A stretch of 31,982 nucleotides of DNA, taken from NCBI RefSeq assembly GCF_905200055.1, contig NZ_CAJKIS010000026.1, positions 1-31,982 on the forward strand, written 5' to 3'. Below are positions 31,733 through 31,982 of the stretch, in pieces (position 1 is the first letter of the stretch; each line of letters begins with the position of its first letter). Under the pieces are notes generated by a model. That model was not told the DNA's origin, made no database searches, and saw nothing but the letters and a program-made list of their open reading frames with translations. The DNA is from an uncultured Fusobacterium sp. Its GTDB lineage: Bacteria; Fusobacteriota; Fusobacteriia; Fusobacteriales; Fusobacteriaceae. Position numbers and translations under genes: made by a program.

Positions 31733-31982
31733 CTTATTCTTACAGGTGTGTCCACTTCACCTCTACTGTATAGGACTTCTAAGTCCACTACATTACTTTT
31801 TCTTAGAATATTTAATGCTCCATTTACATCTGCATTAAATATATATCCTTTTGAAGTTTGATATAATCCTCTCTTTATTCTCTTTCCTGAAAAAGAGTAA
31901 GTTTGAGATTTATCTACTTCAAATTTTGGCAAAATATCCATGTCAAAAAAACTTGATTTTGATGTATAGCTTTCTTCTTGCT
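31723..31982 (-). CDS. tnpB: TnpB (IS200/IS605 RNA-guided nuclease), C-terminal part, runs out of window
   Basis: The frame is open to the window edge, upstream of the first visible ATG at 31941. The last about 86 residues include YTSKSSFFD, KRIKRGLYQT and NADVNGALNILRK, where the Asp is the third RuvC-III catalytic residue of TnpB. The stop at 31723-31725 sits in a hairpin of the element's right end. The N-terminal domains and the first RuvC residues are outside the window, so activity cannot be judged. Confidence 0.85.
   Translation of the reverse strand, partial: QEESYTSKSSFFDMDILPKFEVDKSQTYSFSGKRIKRGLYQTSKGYIFNADVNGALNILRKSNVVDLEVLYSRGEVDTPVRIRIA

Noticed and set aside
1..31982. CRISPR arrays, tRNA or rRNA genes
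   Set aside because: No regularly spaced repeats and no tRNA or rRNA sequence was recognised by reading; a covariance-model search would be decisive.

Overview
The window is AT-rich, roughly 30% GC by eye, with strong AGGAGG-type ribosome binding sites. It encodes a two-membrane envelope (TonB/ExbB/ExbD, a TonB-dependent receptor, exported proteins without a lipobox) and families common in anaerobes (PyrK/PyrD type 1B, CobO, exported CbiK, an acyl-CoA dehydrogenase). Together these suggest a member of the Fusobacteria, probably Fusobacterium. That assignment is inference, since no rRNA or marker gene is present.

Layout. 1-530: remains of two insertion sequences, an IS3-type end inserted into an IS1182-type transposase gene. 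539-4495 (minus): a dicarboxylate/amino-acid symporter, then a P2A-type ATPase behind a yybP-ykoY (Mn2+) riboswitch. 4748-10335 (minus): a complete pyrB-K-D-F-C-E pyrimidine operon. It is preceded by a 36-codon U-rich leader ORF (not previously called) whose stop codon lies inside an intrinsic terminator, the architecture of the E. coli pyrBI attenuator. 10415-11523 (minus): a thiamine-type binding protein behind a TPP riboswitch. 11654-12757 (plus): a small outer-membrane-like protein and a DUF2284 protein. 12816-15211 (minus): nitroreductase, CobO, and an exported CbiK chelatase.

15212-24905 is a corrinoid island with five cobalamin riboswitches. They precede (1) cbiK, (2) a btuFCD-like ABC importer, (3) exbB-exbD-tonB plus a 103-aa unknown, (4) a TonB-dependent receptor, and (5) a minus-strand cluster of three very small ORFs and a MarC-family membrane protein. 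Genes 2-4 make a complete route across both membranes (receptor, energising complex, binding protein, permease, ATPase). CobO would adenosylate the imported corrinoid. The fifth unit has no known corrinoid role and is the best candidate for something undescribed.

24953-31626: ordinary metabolism and housekeeping. It holds a MalY/PatB aminotransferase, a sirtuin, a META-domain lipoprotein with an HD hydrolase, a LysR regulator divergent from an acyl-CoA dehydrogenase/TDT transporter pair, and a small exported protein. 31649-31982 is the 3' end of an IS200/IS605-type tnpB with its structured right end, lying directly against the promoter of that small exported protein gene.

RNA control dominates the window: seven riboswitches and one translation-coupled attenuator, nearly all with a visible intrinsic terminator.
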